A stretch of 64,000 nucleotides of DNA from an uncultured Burkholderiales bacterium (lineage in GTDB: Bacteria > Pseudomonadota > Gammaproteobacteria > Burkholderiales > Burkholderiaceae_C): assembly GCA_937927685.1 (NCBI GenBank), contig CALBSC010000077.1, forward strand, positions 186,001 through 250,000, given 5' to 3'. The notes under the pieces are model-generated. The model was not told the DNA's origin, made no database searches, and worked only from the letters and a program-made list of their open reading frames with translations. The number at the start of each line of letters is the position of its first letter. Position 1 is the first letter of the stretch. Positions 37,665 through 48,706 of this stretch are shown here, piece after piece. The position numbers and the translations under genes are program-made.

Positions 37665-38558
37665 ATGACCTTGACTCACACGCAAGCCGTTGTGCTGATG
37701 GTGGCCAACGCAGCCATGTGGTCGATGGCGGGTGTGGTGACGCGACAGCTTGACGCGGCACATGGCTTTGAGATCACGTTCTGGCGCAGTGTGTTCACCG
37801 TGCTGTCGTTGCTCGTGCTGCTCCCGCTGATGCAAGGCCGTCAGGTCTTTGCCCAGATGCTCAGGGCAGGGCGCTTGTTGTGGCTATCGGGTCTGTGCTG
37901 GTCGGTGATGTTCACCGCTTTCATGATGGCCCTCACCCTCACCACGGTGGCCAACGTGCTCATCACCTTGTCGATCGGGCCGTTGCTCACGGCCCTGGTC
38001 GCCCGTTGGACGCTCAGACATCCCATTCCTCGCAGAACCTGGTTTGCGATTGCGGTGGCCGGTGCCGGCATTGCCTGGATGTTTGCTGACCAGCTCGGTG
38101 GGGACGGGTGGCTGGGGTCGGTGGTGGCGCTGGCTGTGCCCGTTGCAGCAGCCACCCACTGGACCATCGTGCAACATGCCAGCCAGCGAGGGCTGCAGAT
38201 CGATCTGGTTCCTGCCGTGCTGGTGGGCGCTTTGCTGTCGGCGCTCTACACACTGCCGTTGGCGTGGCCCTTGTCCGCCTCCTTGCATGACCTGCAACTG
38301 CTGGCCTTGCTGGGCCTCGTGCAGTTGGCCGTTCCCTGTGTGCTGGCCGTGATTTGCGCGCGCGTGTTGCAGGCCCCTGAGGTGTCCCTGTTGGCCTTGC
38401 TGGAAGTGATCTTCGGGATCGCCCTGGCCTGGTGGGGGGCCAACGAGGTGCCCAAGCCCCAGGTGCTGCAAGGTGGGCTGCTGGTGCTGATGGCCCTGGT
38501 CACCAACGAATGGCTGGGCTGGAAACAACGACAACGCAATCTGGAGGAGAACCACTGA
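37665..38558 (+). CDS. EamA/DMT-family transporter
   Basis: Inner-membrane drug/metabolite transporter of 297 residues. It has about ten hydrophobic segments and two EamA halves (about 10-140 and 150-285). The first half begins with AMWSMAGVVTRQL and the second with GWLGSVVALAVPVAAATHW. The usual tail motif of the second half, ALLEVIFGIALAWWGANE, is clear. The substrate is unknown; members export amino acids or other metabolites. The stop overlaps the next gene (TGATG), so the two are co-translated. Confidence 0.9.
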   Translation: MTLTHTQAVVLMVANAAMWSMAGVVTRQLDAAHGFEITFWRSVFTVLSLLVLLPLMQGRQVFAQMLRAGRLLWLSGLCWSVMFTAFMMALTLTTVANVLITLSIGPLLTALVARWTLRHPIPRRTWFAIAVAGAGIAWMFADQLGGDGWLGSVVALAVPVAAATHWTIVQHASQRGLQIDLVPAVLVGALLSALYTLPLAWPLSASLHDLQLLALLGLVQLAVPCVLAVICARVLQAPEVSLLALLEVIFGIALAWWGANEVPKPQVLQGGLLVLMALVTNEWLGWKQRQRNLEENH

Positions 38559-39667
38559 TGAGCGACATCCTGTCTGACGTCCAACACGGCGTTGGTCTCA
38601 TTACCCTGAATCGTCCGCGTGCCCTCAATGCCTTGTCCTTGGGCATGGTGCGCGAATTGACAGCCTTGCTGTTGCAGTGGCGCGATGACGATGCGGTGCA
38701 GGCCGTGGCCATTCGTGGCAGCAACAAGGAAGGCGTGTTCGGTGCGTTTTGTGCGGGCGGAGATATCCGGTTTTTCCACCAGGCAGCGCTGTCGGGTGAC
38801 CCGGCGCTCGAAGATTTCTTCACCGAGGAATACGCACTCAACCACCTGATTCACCACTACCCCAAACCTTATCTGGCCTTCATGGACGGCATTGTGATGG
38901 GCGGGGGCATGGGGATTTCGCAGGGCGCCAGTCTGCGTATCGTGACCGAGCGCACCAAGATGGCCATGCCTGAGACCAACATCGGTCTGTTTCCGGACGT
39001 GGGCGGTGGCTATTTCCTCAGTCGCTGTCCCGGCCATGTGGGTGAATTCCTGGCGTTGACCGGGCATGTCATCCACGGTGCGGATGCGGTGAACGTGGGA
39101 CTGGCCGACGTGATGCTGGCCTCGGATCAACTGGCCGAGGTCTGGGCGTCCCTGACTGACGTGACCGGCGGTGATGTCACTTCACGGATTGCTGCCCTGC
39201 GTTTGCGCACACAGGGTGCCACCCAACAAGCCCTGTCCACCCGCCCGAGCTGGCGTGATGCCGGTCTGGATGCTGTCTTTGGCGCACCCACGGTTCCTGA
39301 CATGGTGGCCATCCTGGAGACGGCTGGCAGCGAGTGGGCCCGTCAAACACTGCACGACCTGCGTCACCGCTCCCCCCTGATGCTGTTCGTAGTGCTGGAG
39401 CAACTGCGGCGCGGTCGATCCCTGGACCTGGCTGATGACTTGCGGATGGAGCGCGATCTGGTGCGCCATTGCTTTCATACCCGGCACCTGGAGCGCAGTG
39501 GGGCCAGCAGCGAAACCGTGGAGGGCATTCGCGCCCTGGCGGTGGACAAGGATCACCATCCGCAGTGGAATCCAGCCAGGGTGGAGGCCGTCACGGTCGA
39601 GATGGTGGCTCCCTTTTTCGTGAGTCCCTGGCCAGTCGCGGCACACCCGCTTCGACACCTGGACTGA
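38558..39667 (+). CDS. Enoyl-CoA hydratase/isomerase family, 3-hydroxyisobutyryl-CoA hydrolase-like
   Basis: A 369-residue crotonase-fold protein. The oxyanion segments AFCAGGDIRFF and MDGIVMGGGMGIS, and the motif MPETNIGLFPDVGGGYFLS with the acidic residue used by the hydrolase branch, point to 3-hydroxyisobutyryl-CoA hydrolase (valine breakdown) rather than a simple hydratase. The length fits that branch (about 350-380; hydratases are about 260). GGAGG eight bases before the ATG supports the start. Pairing with an EamA exporter does not reveal a pathway. An enoyl-CoA hydratase role cannot be excluded. Confidence 0.87.
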   Translation: MSDILSDVQHGVGLITLNRPRALNALSLGMVRELTALLLQWRDDDAVQAVAIRGSNKEGVFGAFCAGGDIRFFHQAALSGDPALEDFFTEEYALNHLIHHYPKPYLAFMDGIVMGGGMGISQGASLRIVTERTKMAMPETNIGLFPDVGGGYFLSRCPGHVGEFLALTGHVIHGADAVNVGLADVMLASDQLAEVWASLTDVTGGDVTSRIAALRLRTQGATQQALSTRPSWRDAGLDAVFGAPTVPDMVAILETAGSEWARQTLHDLRHRSPLMLFVVLEQLRRGRSLDLADDLRMERDLVRHCFHTRHLERSGASSETVEGIRALAVDKDHHPQWNPARVEAVTVEMVAPFFVSPWPVAAHPLRHLD

Positions 39668-39677
39668 CGGGTCGACT

Positions 39678-40151
39678 TCAGCGATGGCGTGACTTCATCA
39701 CGCGCTCGACTTCGCGTTTGCCTTCGCGGTCCTTGATGGTGTCACGCTTGTCGTGTTCGGCCTTGCCGCGGGCCAGCGCAATGTCGCACTTGACGCGGCC
39801 GTTGTGCCAGTGCAGATTGATCGGCACGAGGGTGTAGCCCTTTTGCTCCACCTTGCCGATGAGCCGCTTGATTTCGTCCTTCTTCATCAAGAGCTTGCGG
39901 GTACGGGCCGAATCGGCGCGCACATGGGTCGAGGCGGTTCGAAGCGGATTGATCAGGCAGCCGATGAGATAGAGCTCCCCGTTCTTGATGACGACGTAGC
40001 CATCGGTGAGCTGCACCTTGCCTTCACGGATGGCCTTGACCTCCCAGCCCTCGAGCACCATACCGGCTTCAAACCGCTCTTCAAAGAAATAATTGAAGGC
40101 GGCTTTTTTGTTCTCGGCAATGCGCGACGGGGTGGCGGGTTTGGTGGTCAT
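39678..40151 (-). CDS. smpB: SsrA-binding protein SmpB
   Basis: Partner of tmRNA in rescue of stalled ribosomes, 157 residues. Family marks: [45 protein letters not shown] and the basic C-terminal tail [20 protein letters not shown]. The frame continues 30 bases upstream, but the ATG at 40151 gives the usual N terminus. It is divergent from ratA with about 100 bases between the starts. This neighbourhood (smpB opposite ratA-rnfH) is common in proteobacteria. Confidence 0.96.
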   Translation of the reverse strand: MTTKPATPSRIAENKKAAFNYFFEERFEAGMVLEGWEVKAIREGKVQLTDGYVVIKNGELYLIGCLINPLRTASTHVRADSARTRKLLMKKDEIKRLIGKVEQKGYTLVPINLHWHNGRVKCDIALARGKAEHDKRDTIKDREGKREVERVMKSRHR

Positions 40152-40252
40152 GAAAGGTCTGGTGGGGCCCACGGGTTGCATACAATCCAGGTTGGCTGAG
40201 GTATTTTCCCCGCCACCCAGACGCGCACGCCCTGGTCAACCCGTCATTGTCT

Positions 40253-40687
40253 ATGAAAACCGTCCACAAGTCCGTGTTGCTCTGGCACAGCGCCGAACAA
40301 ATGTTCGCGCTGGTCACCGACGTGGGCCGGTACGCCGAGTTTCTGCCTTGGTGCCACCAGGGTCGCGTGCTGGAACTCACCCCTGACGGCATGGTGGCCG
40401 AAATCGACATGTCCCTCAGCGGGTTCAAGAAAAGCTTCACCACCCGCAACACCCATGTGCCGGGACGGCAAGTCCGCGTGGAGCTGATCAACGGGCCGTT
40501 CAAACATCTGGATGGCGTTTGGGACTTTCACCCCATCGGGGACGGTGCGGCCTGCAAGATCGAACTCAAGCTCAACTACGCCTTCGAGAGTGTGTTTGGC
40601 ACATTGGTGGGCCCGTTGTTTGATCGTATTGCCTCCACGCTCGTGGACTCTTTCGTCAAACGTGCGGACCAGGTCTACCCCTCATGA
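40253..40687 (+). CDS. ratA: START-domain protein RatA (ubiquinone-binding-like)
   Basis: A 144-residue polyketide-cyclase/START-fold protein homologous to mitochondrial Coq10 and to E. coli RatA. It binds quinone-like lipids or, by one report in E. coli, blocks 70S formation. VLLWHSAEQMFALVTDVGRY, FLPWCHQGRVLE and FKHLDGVWDFHPI are typical. A TTG start two codons earlier exists. The stop overlaps rnfH (ATGA). A quinone-chaperone role is the better-supported idea from the family; the toxin name is kept only as a label. Confidence 0.92.
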   Translation: MKTVHKSVLLWHSAEQMFALVTDVGRYAEFLPWCHQGRVLELTPDGMVAEIDMSLSGFKKSFTTRNTHVPGRQVRVELINGPFKHLDGVWDFHPIGDGAACKIELKLNYAFESVFGTLVGPLFDRIASTLVDSFVKRADQVYPS

Positions 40688-41028
40688 AGTTGACGCTGGT
40701 GTACAGCCCGCAGGCACGTCGCGTGCACGAGTGGGTGGTGGAGTTGCCCGATGACACCCTTGTGCAGCAGGCGTTGGAGCACTTGGTGTCGCGTTTGCAC
40801 ACGCATGCTCCGCACGACTTGCCGCCACAACCTGACACACTGACGCTGTCCATCTGGGGGCGAAAGGCCACGCCCGGACAATCCCTTCGCGATGGCGACC
40901 GGCTGGAATGGCTGCGACCGCTGCGGGTCGATCCGAAACGGGCCAGGCGAGAACGCTTCCAGCAACAAGGGGCGCGCAACACGGGCCTGTTTGCCCGTCG
41001 CCGGGCCGGCGCCAAACCCGGCTATTGA
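40684..41028 (+). CDS. rnfH: RnfH family ubiquitin-like protein
   Basis: A small protein (114 residues) with a ubiquitin-like beta-grasp fold, usually beside ratA. The core MKLTLVYSPQARRVHEWVVEL and LSIWGRKATPGQSLRDGDRLE is typical. The tail from residue about 85 is Arg-rich and longer than in the shortest homologs. It overlaps ratA by four bases. The exact function is unknown; a link to the Rnf electron-transfer complex is suggested only by the name, and no rnf genes are here. Confidence 0.9.
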   Translation: MKLTLVYSPQARRVHEWVVELPDDTLVQQALEHLVSRLHTHAPHDLPPQPDTLTLSIWGRKATPGQSLRDGDRLEWLRPLRVDPKRARRERFQQQGARNTGLFARRRAGAKPGY

Positions 41029-41170
41029 GCCGGGCCGCTCAGCGTTACGCGGGACGGCGTTGACCGGTTCGATGAGGGCGTGACCTTGTTTCATGATTCG
41101 GAAACGATCCTGAAACGGTATACAAGTGATCCAGAAGGGCTGCGTACAATCCTTCTTTTGGAGCCTTCCC

Positions 41171-42640
41171 ATGCGCCTACTCGGTAAAGCGCTCACCTTC
41201 GACGATGTGTTGCTGGTGCCCGCCTACTCAAATGTCCTGCCCAAGGACACGTCTCTTGCGACCCGTTTTTCCCGTCGCATCGCCCTGAACCTGCCGCTGG
41301 TGTCTGCCGCCATGGACACCGTGACCGAGTCACGTCTGGCGATCGCCATTGCCCAGGAAGGCGGCATCGGGGTCATTCACAAAAACCTCACCGCCCAGCA
41401 GCAAGCGGCCGAAGTGGCCCGCGTCAAACGCTACGAGAGCGGTGTCTTGCGCGACCCGGTGGTCATCACCCCCCAGCACACGGTGCGCGCCGTCATGGCC
41501 CTGTCCGAACAGCTCGGCGTTTCCGGATTTCCGGTGTGCGACGGCGGCAAGGTGGTGGGTATCGTCACCGGACGGGATCTGCGCTTTGAAACCCGCTATG
41601 ACGTGCCGGTCAGCGACATCATGACCCCGCAAGAGCGCCTGATCACCGTGCCGGAAGGGACCACCCCCGAACAGGCCAAGGCGCTGCTGAACAAGTACAA
41701 GCTCGAGCGCTTGCTGGTGGTGAGTGAGGATTTCGTCCTGAAGGGCCTCATCACCGTCAAGGACATCACCAAGCAGACCAGTTTTCCCAACGCTGCCCGA
41801 GACGAGGCCGGCCGACTTCGCGTGGCCGCCGCCGTGGGCGTGGGCGAAGGCACGGAAGAGCGGGTGGCCGCCCTGGTCGCCGCCGGGGTGGACGCCATCG
41901 TGGTCGACACCGCCCATGGACACAGCTCGGGCGTGATTGAGCGCGTGCGCTGGGTCAAGCAGAACTACCCGCAGGTGGACGTGGTGGGGGGCAACATCGC
42001 CACCGGTGCAGCCGCCCTGGCGTTGGCCGAGGCCGGGGCTGATGCGGTCAAGGTCGGGATTGGACCCGGTTCGATCTGTACCACCCGCATCGTGGCGGGT
42101 GTGGGCGTGCCCCAGATCATGGCGATCGACAACGTGGCCACAGCCTTGCGCGGCAGCGGGATTCCGCTGATTGCCGATGGCGGCATCCGCTACAGCGGCG
42201 ACATCGCCAAGGCCATTGCCGCTGGCGCCTCGTCCGTGATGATGGGCGGGGTGTTTGCGGGCACCGAAGAAGCGCCGGGTGAAGTCATCCTCTACCAGGG
42301 ACGCAGCTACAAGAGCTACCGGGGCATGGGCAGCATTGGCGCCATGCAGCAGGGCAGTGCAGACCGCTACTTTCAGGAGTCCAGCACGGGCAATCCCAAC
42401 GCGGACAAGCTGGTGCCCGAAGGCATCGAGGGTCGCGTGCCGTACAAAGGGTCCATGGTGTCCATCGTCTACCAGATGGCTGGCGGCGTGCGTGCCAGCA
42501 TGGGCTATTGCGGCTGCGGCACGATAGACGACATGAAATCCAAGGCCGAATTCGTGGAGATCACGTCTGCAGGTATTCGCGAGAGCCATGTCCACGACGT
42601 CCAGATCACCAAGGAAGCCCCCAATTACCGGGCGGAATAA
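41171..42640 (+). CDS. guaB: IMP dehydrogenase
   Basis: First committed enzyme of GMP synthesis (IMP + NAD to XMP), 489 residues. The TIM barrel is interrupted by two CBS motifs at about 92-205 ([27 protein letters not shown]). The catalytic cysteine is Cys303 in GSICTTR. The mobile flap region and [17 protein letters not shown] are conserved. The frame reaches upstream of 41171, but this ATG gives the canonical start [20 protein letters not shown]. An intrinsic terminator and then guaA follow. Confidence 0.98.
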   Translation: MRLLGKALTFDDVLLVPAYSNVLPKDTSLATRFSRRIALNLPLVSAAMDTVTESRLAIAIAQEGGIGVIHKNLTAQQQAAEVARVKRYESGVLRDPVVITPQHTVRAVMALSEQLGVSGFPVCDGGKVVGIVTGRDLRFETRYDVPVSDIMTPQERLITVPEGTTPEQAKALLNKYKLERLLVVSEDFVLKGLITVKDITKQTSFPNAARDEAGRLRVAAAVGVGEGTEERVAALVAAGVDAIVVDTAHGHSSGVIERVRWVKQNYPQVDVVGGNIATGAAALALAEAGADAVKVGIGPGSICTTRIVAGVGVPQIMAIDNVATALRGSGIPLIADGGIRYSGDIAKAIAAGASSVMMGGVFAGTEEAPGEVILYQGRSYKSYRGMGSIGAMQQGSADRYFQESSTGNPNADKLVPEGIEGRVPYKGSMVSIVYQMAGGVRASMGYCGCGTIDDMKSKAEFVEITSAGIRESHVHDVQITKEAPNYRAE

Positions 42641-42662
42641 GGGGTCGATTTTTGCGACAATA

Positions 42663-42690
42663 GGGGCCAGGGCACGTCTGGCCCCTTTTT
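42663..42690 (+). terminator. Intrinsic terminator between guaB and guaA
   Basis: GGGGCCAG and CTGGCCCC form a perfect 8-bp stem with a seven-base loop, followed by five T. It ends only five bases before the guaA ATG. It probably ends or attenuates the guaB transcript, so guaA expression depends on read-through or a promoter of its own. Confidence 0.88.
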
Positions 42691-42695
42691 CATTT

Positions 42696-44315
42696 ATGCA
42701 GCACCAGAAAATCCTCATTCTCGATTTCGGCTCCCAGGTCACCCAGCTGATCGCACGTCGCGTGCGCGAGGCCCATGTGTACTGCGAGGTTCATCCCTGC
42801 GATGTATCGGATGAATGGGTGCGCCAGTTCGCCGCCGATGGCCAATTGAAGGGTGTGATCCTTTCGGGCAGCCATGCCAGTGTCTACGAAGAGTCGACCG
42901 ACCACGCCCCTGATGCCGTGTTCCAGCTGGGCGTTCCGGTGCTGGGCATCTGCTACGGCATGCAAACCATGGCCCAACAGCTGGGCGGTAAGGTCGAGAG
43001 TGGTCATCAGCGCGAGTTCGGCTACGCCGAGGTGCGCGCCCATGGGCACACCGCCTTGCTTAAGGATATAGCCGACTTCACCACGGCCGAGGGCCACGGC
43101 ATGCTCAAGGTCTGGATGAGCCACGGCGATAAGGTCACCGAAATGCCATCGGGCTTCAAACTCATGGCCAGCACACCCAGTTGCCCCATCGCCGGCATGG
43201 CCGATGAAGCACGACGTTTCTATGCGGTGCAGTTTCACCCCGAAGTCACGCACACCGTGCAGGGCAAGGCCATGCTCGAGCGCTTTGTGCTGCAGATTTG
43301 CCAGGTCCAGCCGGACTGGATCATGCGCGACCACGTCGCCGAGGCCGTGGAATCCATTCGCCGACAAGTGGGTGACGAAGAGGTCATCCTGGGCCTGTCT
43401 GGCGGCGTCGATTCCTCAGTGGCCGCCGCGTTGATTCACCGAGCCATCGGCGACCAGCTCACCTGTGTGTTTGTCGACCATGGACTCTTGCGTCTGAATG
43501 AAGGCGACATGGTGATGGACATGTTTGCCGGCAAGCTGCACGCCAAGGTCATCCGTGTCGACGCGAGTGACCTGTTCCTGGGCAAACTGGCCGGGGTGTC
43601 AGAGCCCGAGGCCAAGCGCAAGATCATCGGCGGCTTGTTTGTCGACGTGTTCAAGGCAGAAGCTGCCAAGCTCAAGGCCGGCTCGGGCGGCCACAAAGGC
43701 GCCACCTTTCTGGCACAAGGCACCATTTACCCGGACGTGATTGAAAGCGGCGGCGCCAAGAGCAAGAAGGCCGTCACCATCAAGAGCCACCACAACGTGG
43801 GTGGCCTGCCTGAGCAGTTAGGCCTGAAACTGCTCGAGCCGCTGCGTGACCTGTTCAAGGACGAAGTGCGCGAACTCGGCGTGGCCCTGGGGCTGCCCCC
43901 CGAAATGGTCTACCGCCATCCGTTCCCAGGCCCCGGCCTGGGGGTTCGCATCCTCGGAGAGGTGAAGAAAGAGTACGCTGACTTGCTGCGCCGGGCCGAC
44001 CATATCTTCATCGAAGAACTGCGCAATTTCCGTGACGACGCCACGGGCAAATCCTGGTACGACCTCACCAGTCAGGCGTTCACCGTGTTCCTGCCCGTCA
44101 AGAGTGTGGGCGTGATGGGCGACGGCCGCACCTATGACTATGTGGTGGCCTTGCGCGCCGTGCAAACCAGCGATTTCATGACAGCGGATTGGGCGGAATT
44201 GCCCTATGCACTGCTCAAGAAGGTGTCCTCGCGCATCATCAATGAGGTGCGCGGGATCAACCGGGTCACCTACGACGTGAGTTCGAAGCCGCCGGCGACG
44301 ATCGAGTGGGAATAA
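42696..44315 (+). CDS. guaA: GMP synthase (glutamine-hydrolysing)
   Basis: Converts XMP to GMP, 539 residues. N-terminal glutamine amidotransferase (about 1-195): nucleophile Cys86 in GICYGMQ, and the His/Glu pair in QFHPEVTHT. The ATP pyrophosphatase domain (about 205-395) has the P-loop [11 protein letters not shown]. The C-terminal dimerisation domain ends in the conserved PPATIEWE. The loop [15 protein letters not shown] replaces the more common GGP form, as in other beta-proteobacteria. No ribosome site is present: the T-tract of the terminator lies directly before the ATG. Confidence 0.98.
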   Translation: MQHQKILILDFGSQVTQLIARRVREAHVYCEVHPCDVSDEWVRQFAADGQLKGVILSGSHASVYEESTDHAPDAVFQLGVPVLGICYGMQTMAQQLGGKVESGHQREFGYAEVRAHGHTALLKDIADFTTAEGHGMLKVWMSHGDKVTEMPSGFKLMASTPSCPIAGMADEARRFYAVQFHPEVTHTVQGKAMLERFVLQICQVQPDWIMRDHVAEAVESIRRQVGDEEVILGLSGGVDSSVAAALIHRAIGDQLTCVFVDHGLLRLNEGDMVMDMFAGKLHAKVIRVDASDLFLGKLAGVSEPEAKRKIIGGLFVDVFKAEAAKLKAGSGGHKGATFLAQGTIYPDVIESGGAKSKKAVTIKSHHNVGGLPEQLGLKLLEPLRDLFKDEVRELGVALGLPPEMVYRHPFPGPGLGVRILGEVKKEYADLLRRADHIFIEELRNFRDDATGKSWYDLTSQAFTVFLPVKSVGVMGDGRTYDYVVALRAVQTSDFMTADWAELPYALLKKVSSRIINEVRGINRVTYDVSSKPPATIEWE

Positions 44316-44461
44316 GCGGGAGACCTTGCCCGCCAGGCTGCTTCCCCGGATGCGCCTCGTGGCTGGCAGTCCACTAGACGACAAGTTCTCAGGGTTTGCC
44401 ATGACCTGAGATGGGATCAACTCCGGTTTCAATGACCTTTGTTCATTCGCCTGGAGGTTTC

Positions 44462-45538
44462 ATGACCCATCATCACACCTACGTCAGCAACTGCGCCTGC
44501 CATGCCGGCCCCTCCCGCCGTGGTTTTTTGCAGTCACTTGGGGGCTTGGGTGCCTTGGGCGCCCTGACAGCCACCGGCTGTGCCTCCATCGGCGAAGCCG
44601 CCAAACCGCACCGCATCGACGTTCACCACCACATTTCCCCGCCGGCCTGGGTCAGCGCCCTCAAAAAGTCGCAGCTTGACACCCCGCCCGTCACCCAATG
44701 GACGGTGGAGCAGTCGCTGGATGACATGAACAAAGCGGGGATCGCCACCTCGATGACCTCGCCCACGTTGCCAGCCGTCGGGTTCCTGCCGGCTGCCGAA
44801 GCTGCCGCCGTGGCGCGTGCCTCCAACGAATACGCCCGCAAGCTCGCGGACCAGCACCCAGGACGTTTCGGCCTGTTCGCCTTGCTGCCCATGCCGCATG
44901 TGGAGGAAACGCTGCGTGAAATTGAATACGCCTTTGATGTGCTCAAGGCCGATGGCGTGGCTTTCATGACCAGCTATGGCGATAAATTCCTGGGCGACAA
45001 GGCGTTTGAACCGGTGATGAACGAACTCAACCGTCGCAAAGCCACGGCCTACACGCACCCCAACGAACCCGCCTGCTGTCGTAACCTCAACACCGGTGTG
45101 CCGTCGGTCATCATCGAATACGGGACCGACACCACGCGGACCATCTCCAGCCTGATCTACTCGGGCACGGCAGCTCGCTGCCCGGACATCAATTTCATCT
45201 TCTCGCACGCCGGTGGCACCATCACCTCGCTCACCGAGCGCTTCAATATTCAGGCGGTCCGCTTCCCGCACCTGAAGCAGCGGGGCTTCGACTACGACAC
45301 CGTGATGGCGCAGCTTCAGCGCTTCTACTACGACACGGCCCAGGCTTCCAACCCCATCGCCATGGCCTCGCTCACCAAACTGGTGAAGGTCTCCCAGATC
45401 GTGTTCGGGACGGACTATCCGTACCGCACCGGCATTGAGCATGTCACCGGACTGGCGCCGTTGTTCAGCGCCAGCGAGTTGCGCGCCATTGACCGTGAGA
45501 ACGCCTTGCGGATCCTGCCGGCACGCTGGCGCGGCTAG
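44462..45538 (+). CDS. Tat-exported amidohydrolase (ACMSD-like)
   Basis: Metal-dependent hydrolase of the amidohydrolase 2 family, 358 residues. The N terminus carries a twin-arginine signal (SRRGFLQSLGGLGALGALTA) ending in TGCAS, which could also be a lipobox, so the protein is exported folded and perhaps lipid-anchored. The mature part starts with the metal-binding HxH of DVHHHISPPAW. Other marks are FLLPMPHVEE-like FALLPMPHVEE, FIFSHAGGT and FGTDYPYR, as in ACMSD and related decarboxylases. The ATG at 44462 has a GGAGG site. The substrate is unknown. Export is unusual for this family, most of which is cytoplasmic. Confidence 0.85.
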   Translation: MTHHHTYVSNCACHAGPSRRGFLQSLGGLGALGALTATGCASIGEAAKPHRIDVHHHISPPAWVSALKKSQLDTPPVTQWTVEQSLDDMNKAGIATSMTSPTLPAVGFLPAAEAAAVARASNEYARKLADQHPGRFGLFALLPMPHVEETLREIEYAFDVLKADGVAFMTSYGDKFLGDKAFEPVMNELNRRKATAYTHPNEPACCRNLNTGVPSVIIEYGTDTTRTISSLIYSGTAARCPDINFIFSHAGGTITSLTERFNIQAVRFPHLKQRGFDYDTVMAQLQRFYYDTAQASNPIAMASLTKLVKVSQIVFGTDYPYRTGIEHVTGLAPLFSASELRAIDRENALRILPARWRG

Positions 45539-45568
45539 GCCGTGTCCGGGGTTTGATACAGTCTTCCC

Positions 45569-47553
<1,985 letters not shown>

Positions 47554-47637
47554 GACAAGACGCGATGCACAGGACCTCACCGCCCCGTCATCCTGCCCCC
47601 GTACGTTCATTCTTTCCGTTGAAGGCCCGACAGAACC

Positions 47638-48564
47638 ATGAGTTCCATCTATGTGTATTCACCCTCAGGGGCCGTTCGCGATCGGACAGCGTTCAAACGC
47701 GGGCTGCAACGCCTGAAAGCGCTCGGCCATGACGTCGTGGTTGACGAGAGTGCCCTGCTTAGCCACCAACGCTTTGCCGGCACCGATGCCGAGCGTGTGC
47801 AAGCCATCGAACGTGCCTGCGCGAGCCAGGCGGATGTGGCGCTGATCACCCGCGGGGGTTATGGCCTGACTCGCATCCTGCCGGCGCTGAATTACAAACA
47901 GATCGCCAAAGCCATTGAGCGCGGCACACGTTTCATGGGATTCAGTGACTTCACCGCCTTTCAAGCGGCGGTCCTCGCCAAGACCGGTGCGCCCACCTGG
48001 GCCGGCCCCGCTGTGGGTGAGGACCTGGGCGCCGAGGCGCCCGACGACATCATGCTCGCCTGTTTTGACGACGTGCTGCAAGGGCAGGGGGAGGGTGTTG
48101 GATGGCGACTGTCCACCGCCACGCAGCGGTTTTATGCCCAGCGCAAACCGGGAACCTGGGCACGTGATGGTGTCTTGTGGGGCGGCAACCTGGCGGTGTT
48201 GGTTTCCTTGCTCGGAACGCCCTATTTTCCCCAGATCCACCGCGGCGTGCTGTTTCTGGAAGATATTGCCGAGCACCCTTACCGCATTGAACGCATGCTC
48301 ATGCAACTGTTGCACGCGGGGGTGCTGGCACGTCAGCAAGCCATTGTGCTGGGCCAGTTCACGCAGTTTCAACTCACCGCACACGACAAGGGCTTCAAAC
48401 TCGCCAGCGTGGTGGATTGGCTCCGATCGAACCTCAAGGTGCCCGTGCTCACCGATCTCCCGTTCGGCCATGTGCCGACCAAGGTCTGCTTGCCTGTCGG
48501 GGCCCGGGTGAGCTTGCTGGTTGAGGAACGGGATGCCTTGTTACTCTGGCCCCATGGTCATTGA
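47638..48564 (+). CDS. ldcA: LD-carboxypeptidase (S66 family, LdcA-like)
   Basis: A 308-residue serine peptidase that in the family removes the terminal D-Ala from cytoplasmic murein tetrapeptides during recycling. MccF-type members instead give microcin C immunity. It begins SIYVYSPSGAV, has TRGGYGLTRILP, the nucleophile serine in MGFSDFTAF, and the conserved FLEDIAEHPYRIERML and PFGHVPTK with the catalytic His. Length and motifs fit LdcA. There is a yejABEF-type importer elsewhere in this window, which makes the MccF alternative worth noting, but murein recycling is more likely. It lies 84 bases after the TadA fusion. Confidence 0.9.
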   Translation: MSSIYVYSPSGAVRDRTAFKRGLQRLKALGHDVVVDESALLSHQRFAGTDAERVQAIERACASQADVALITRGGYGLTRILPALNYKQIAKAIERGTRFMGFSDFTAFQAAVLAKTGAPTWAGPAVGEDLGAEAPDDIMLACFDDVLQGQGEGVGWRLSTATQRFYAQRKPGTWARDGVLWGGNLAVLVSLLGTPYFPQIHRGVLFLEDIAEHPYRIERMLMQLLHAGVLARQQAIVLGQFTQFQLTAHDKGFKLASVVDWLRSNLKVPVLTDLPFGHVPTKVCLPVGARVSLLVEERDALLLWPHGH

Positions 48565-48592
48565 GCCGTTTATCCGCCTGCTCACCATCCGT

Positions 48593-48628
48593 TTAAATTA
48601 AATACGATGTTTATTATGTTTAATTTAA
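48593..48628. repeat. AT-rich 10-bp inverted repeat after ldcA
   Basis: TTAAATTAAA and TTTAATTTAA are perfect inverted copies separated by 16 bases, in an AT-rich patch 28 bases after the ldcA stop and within a 142-base gap between convergent genes. It lacks the GC stem of a terminator. A protein site or a weak bidirectional stop are the options. Confidence 0.5.
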
Positions 48629-48706
48629 TTCGGGTGGTTCAAAACAGGATTTCCATTGAAGCCCGCATAGGAGTCGTACCGGTCTTTTAGTGGTCATCTC
48701 AAGGCG

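Noticed and set aside
44316..44461. Gap between guaA and the amidohydrolase gene
   Set aside because: Apart from a weak 5-bp stem directly after the guaA stop, nothing recognisable as a gene, RNA or promoter was found.
48607..48690. 27-codon open frame in the gap after ldcA
   Set aside because: No ribosome site, overlaps the AT-rich inverted repeat, and has no sign of conservation that can be judged here.
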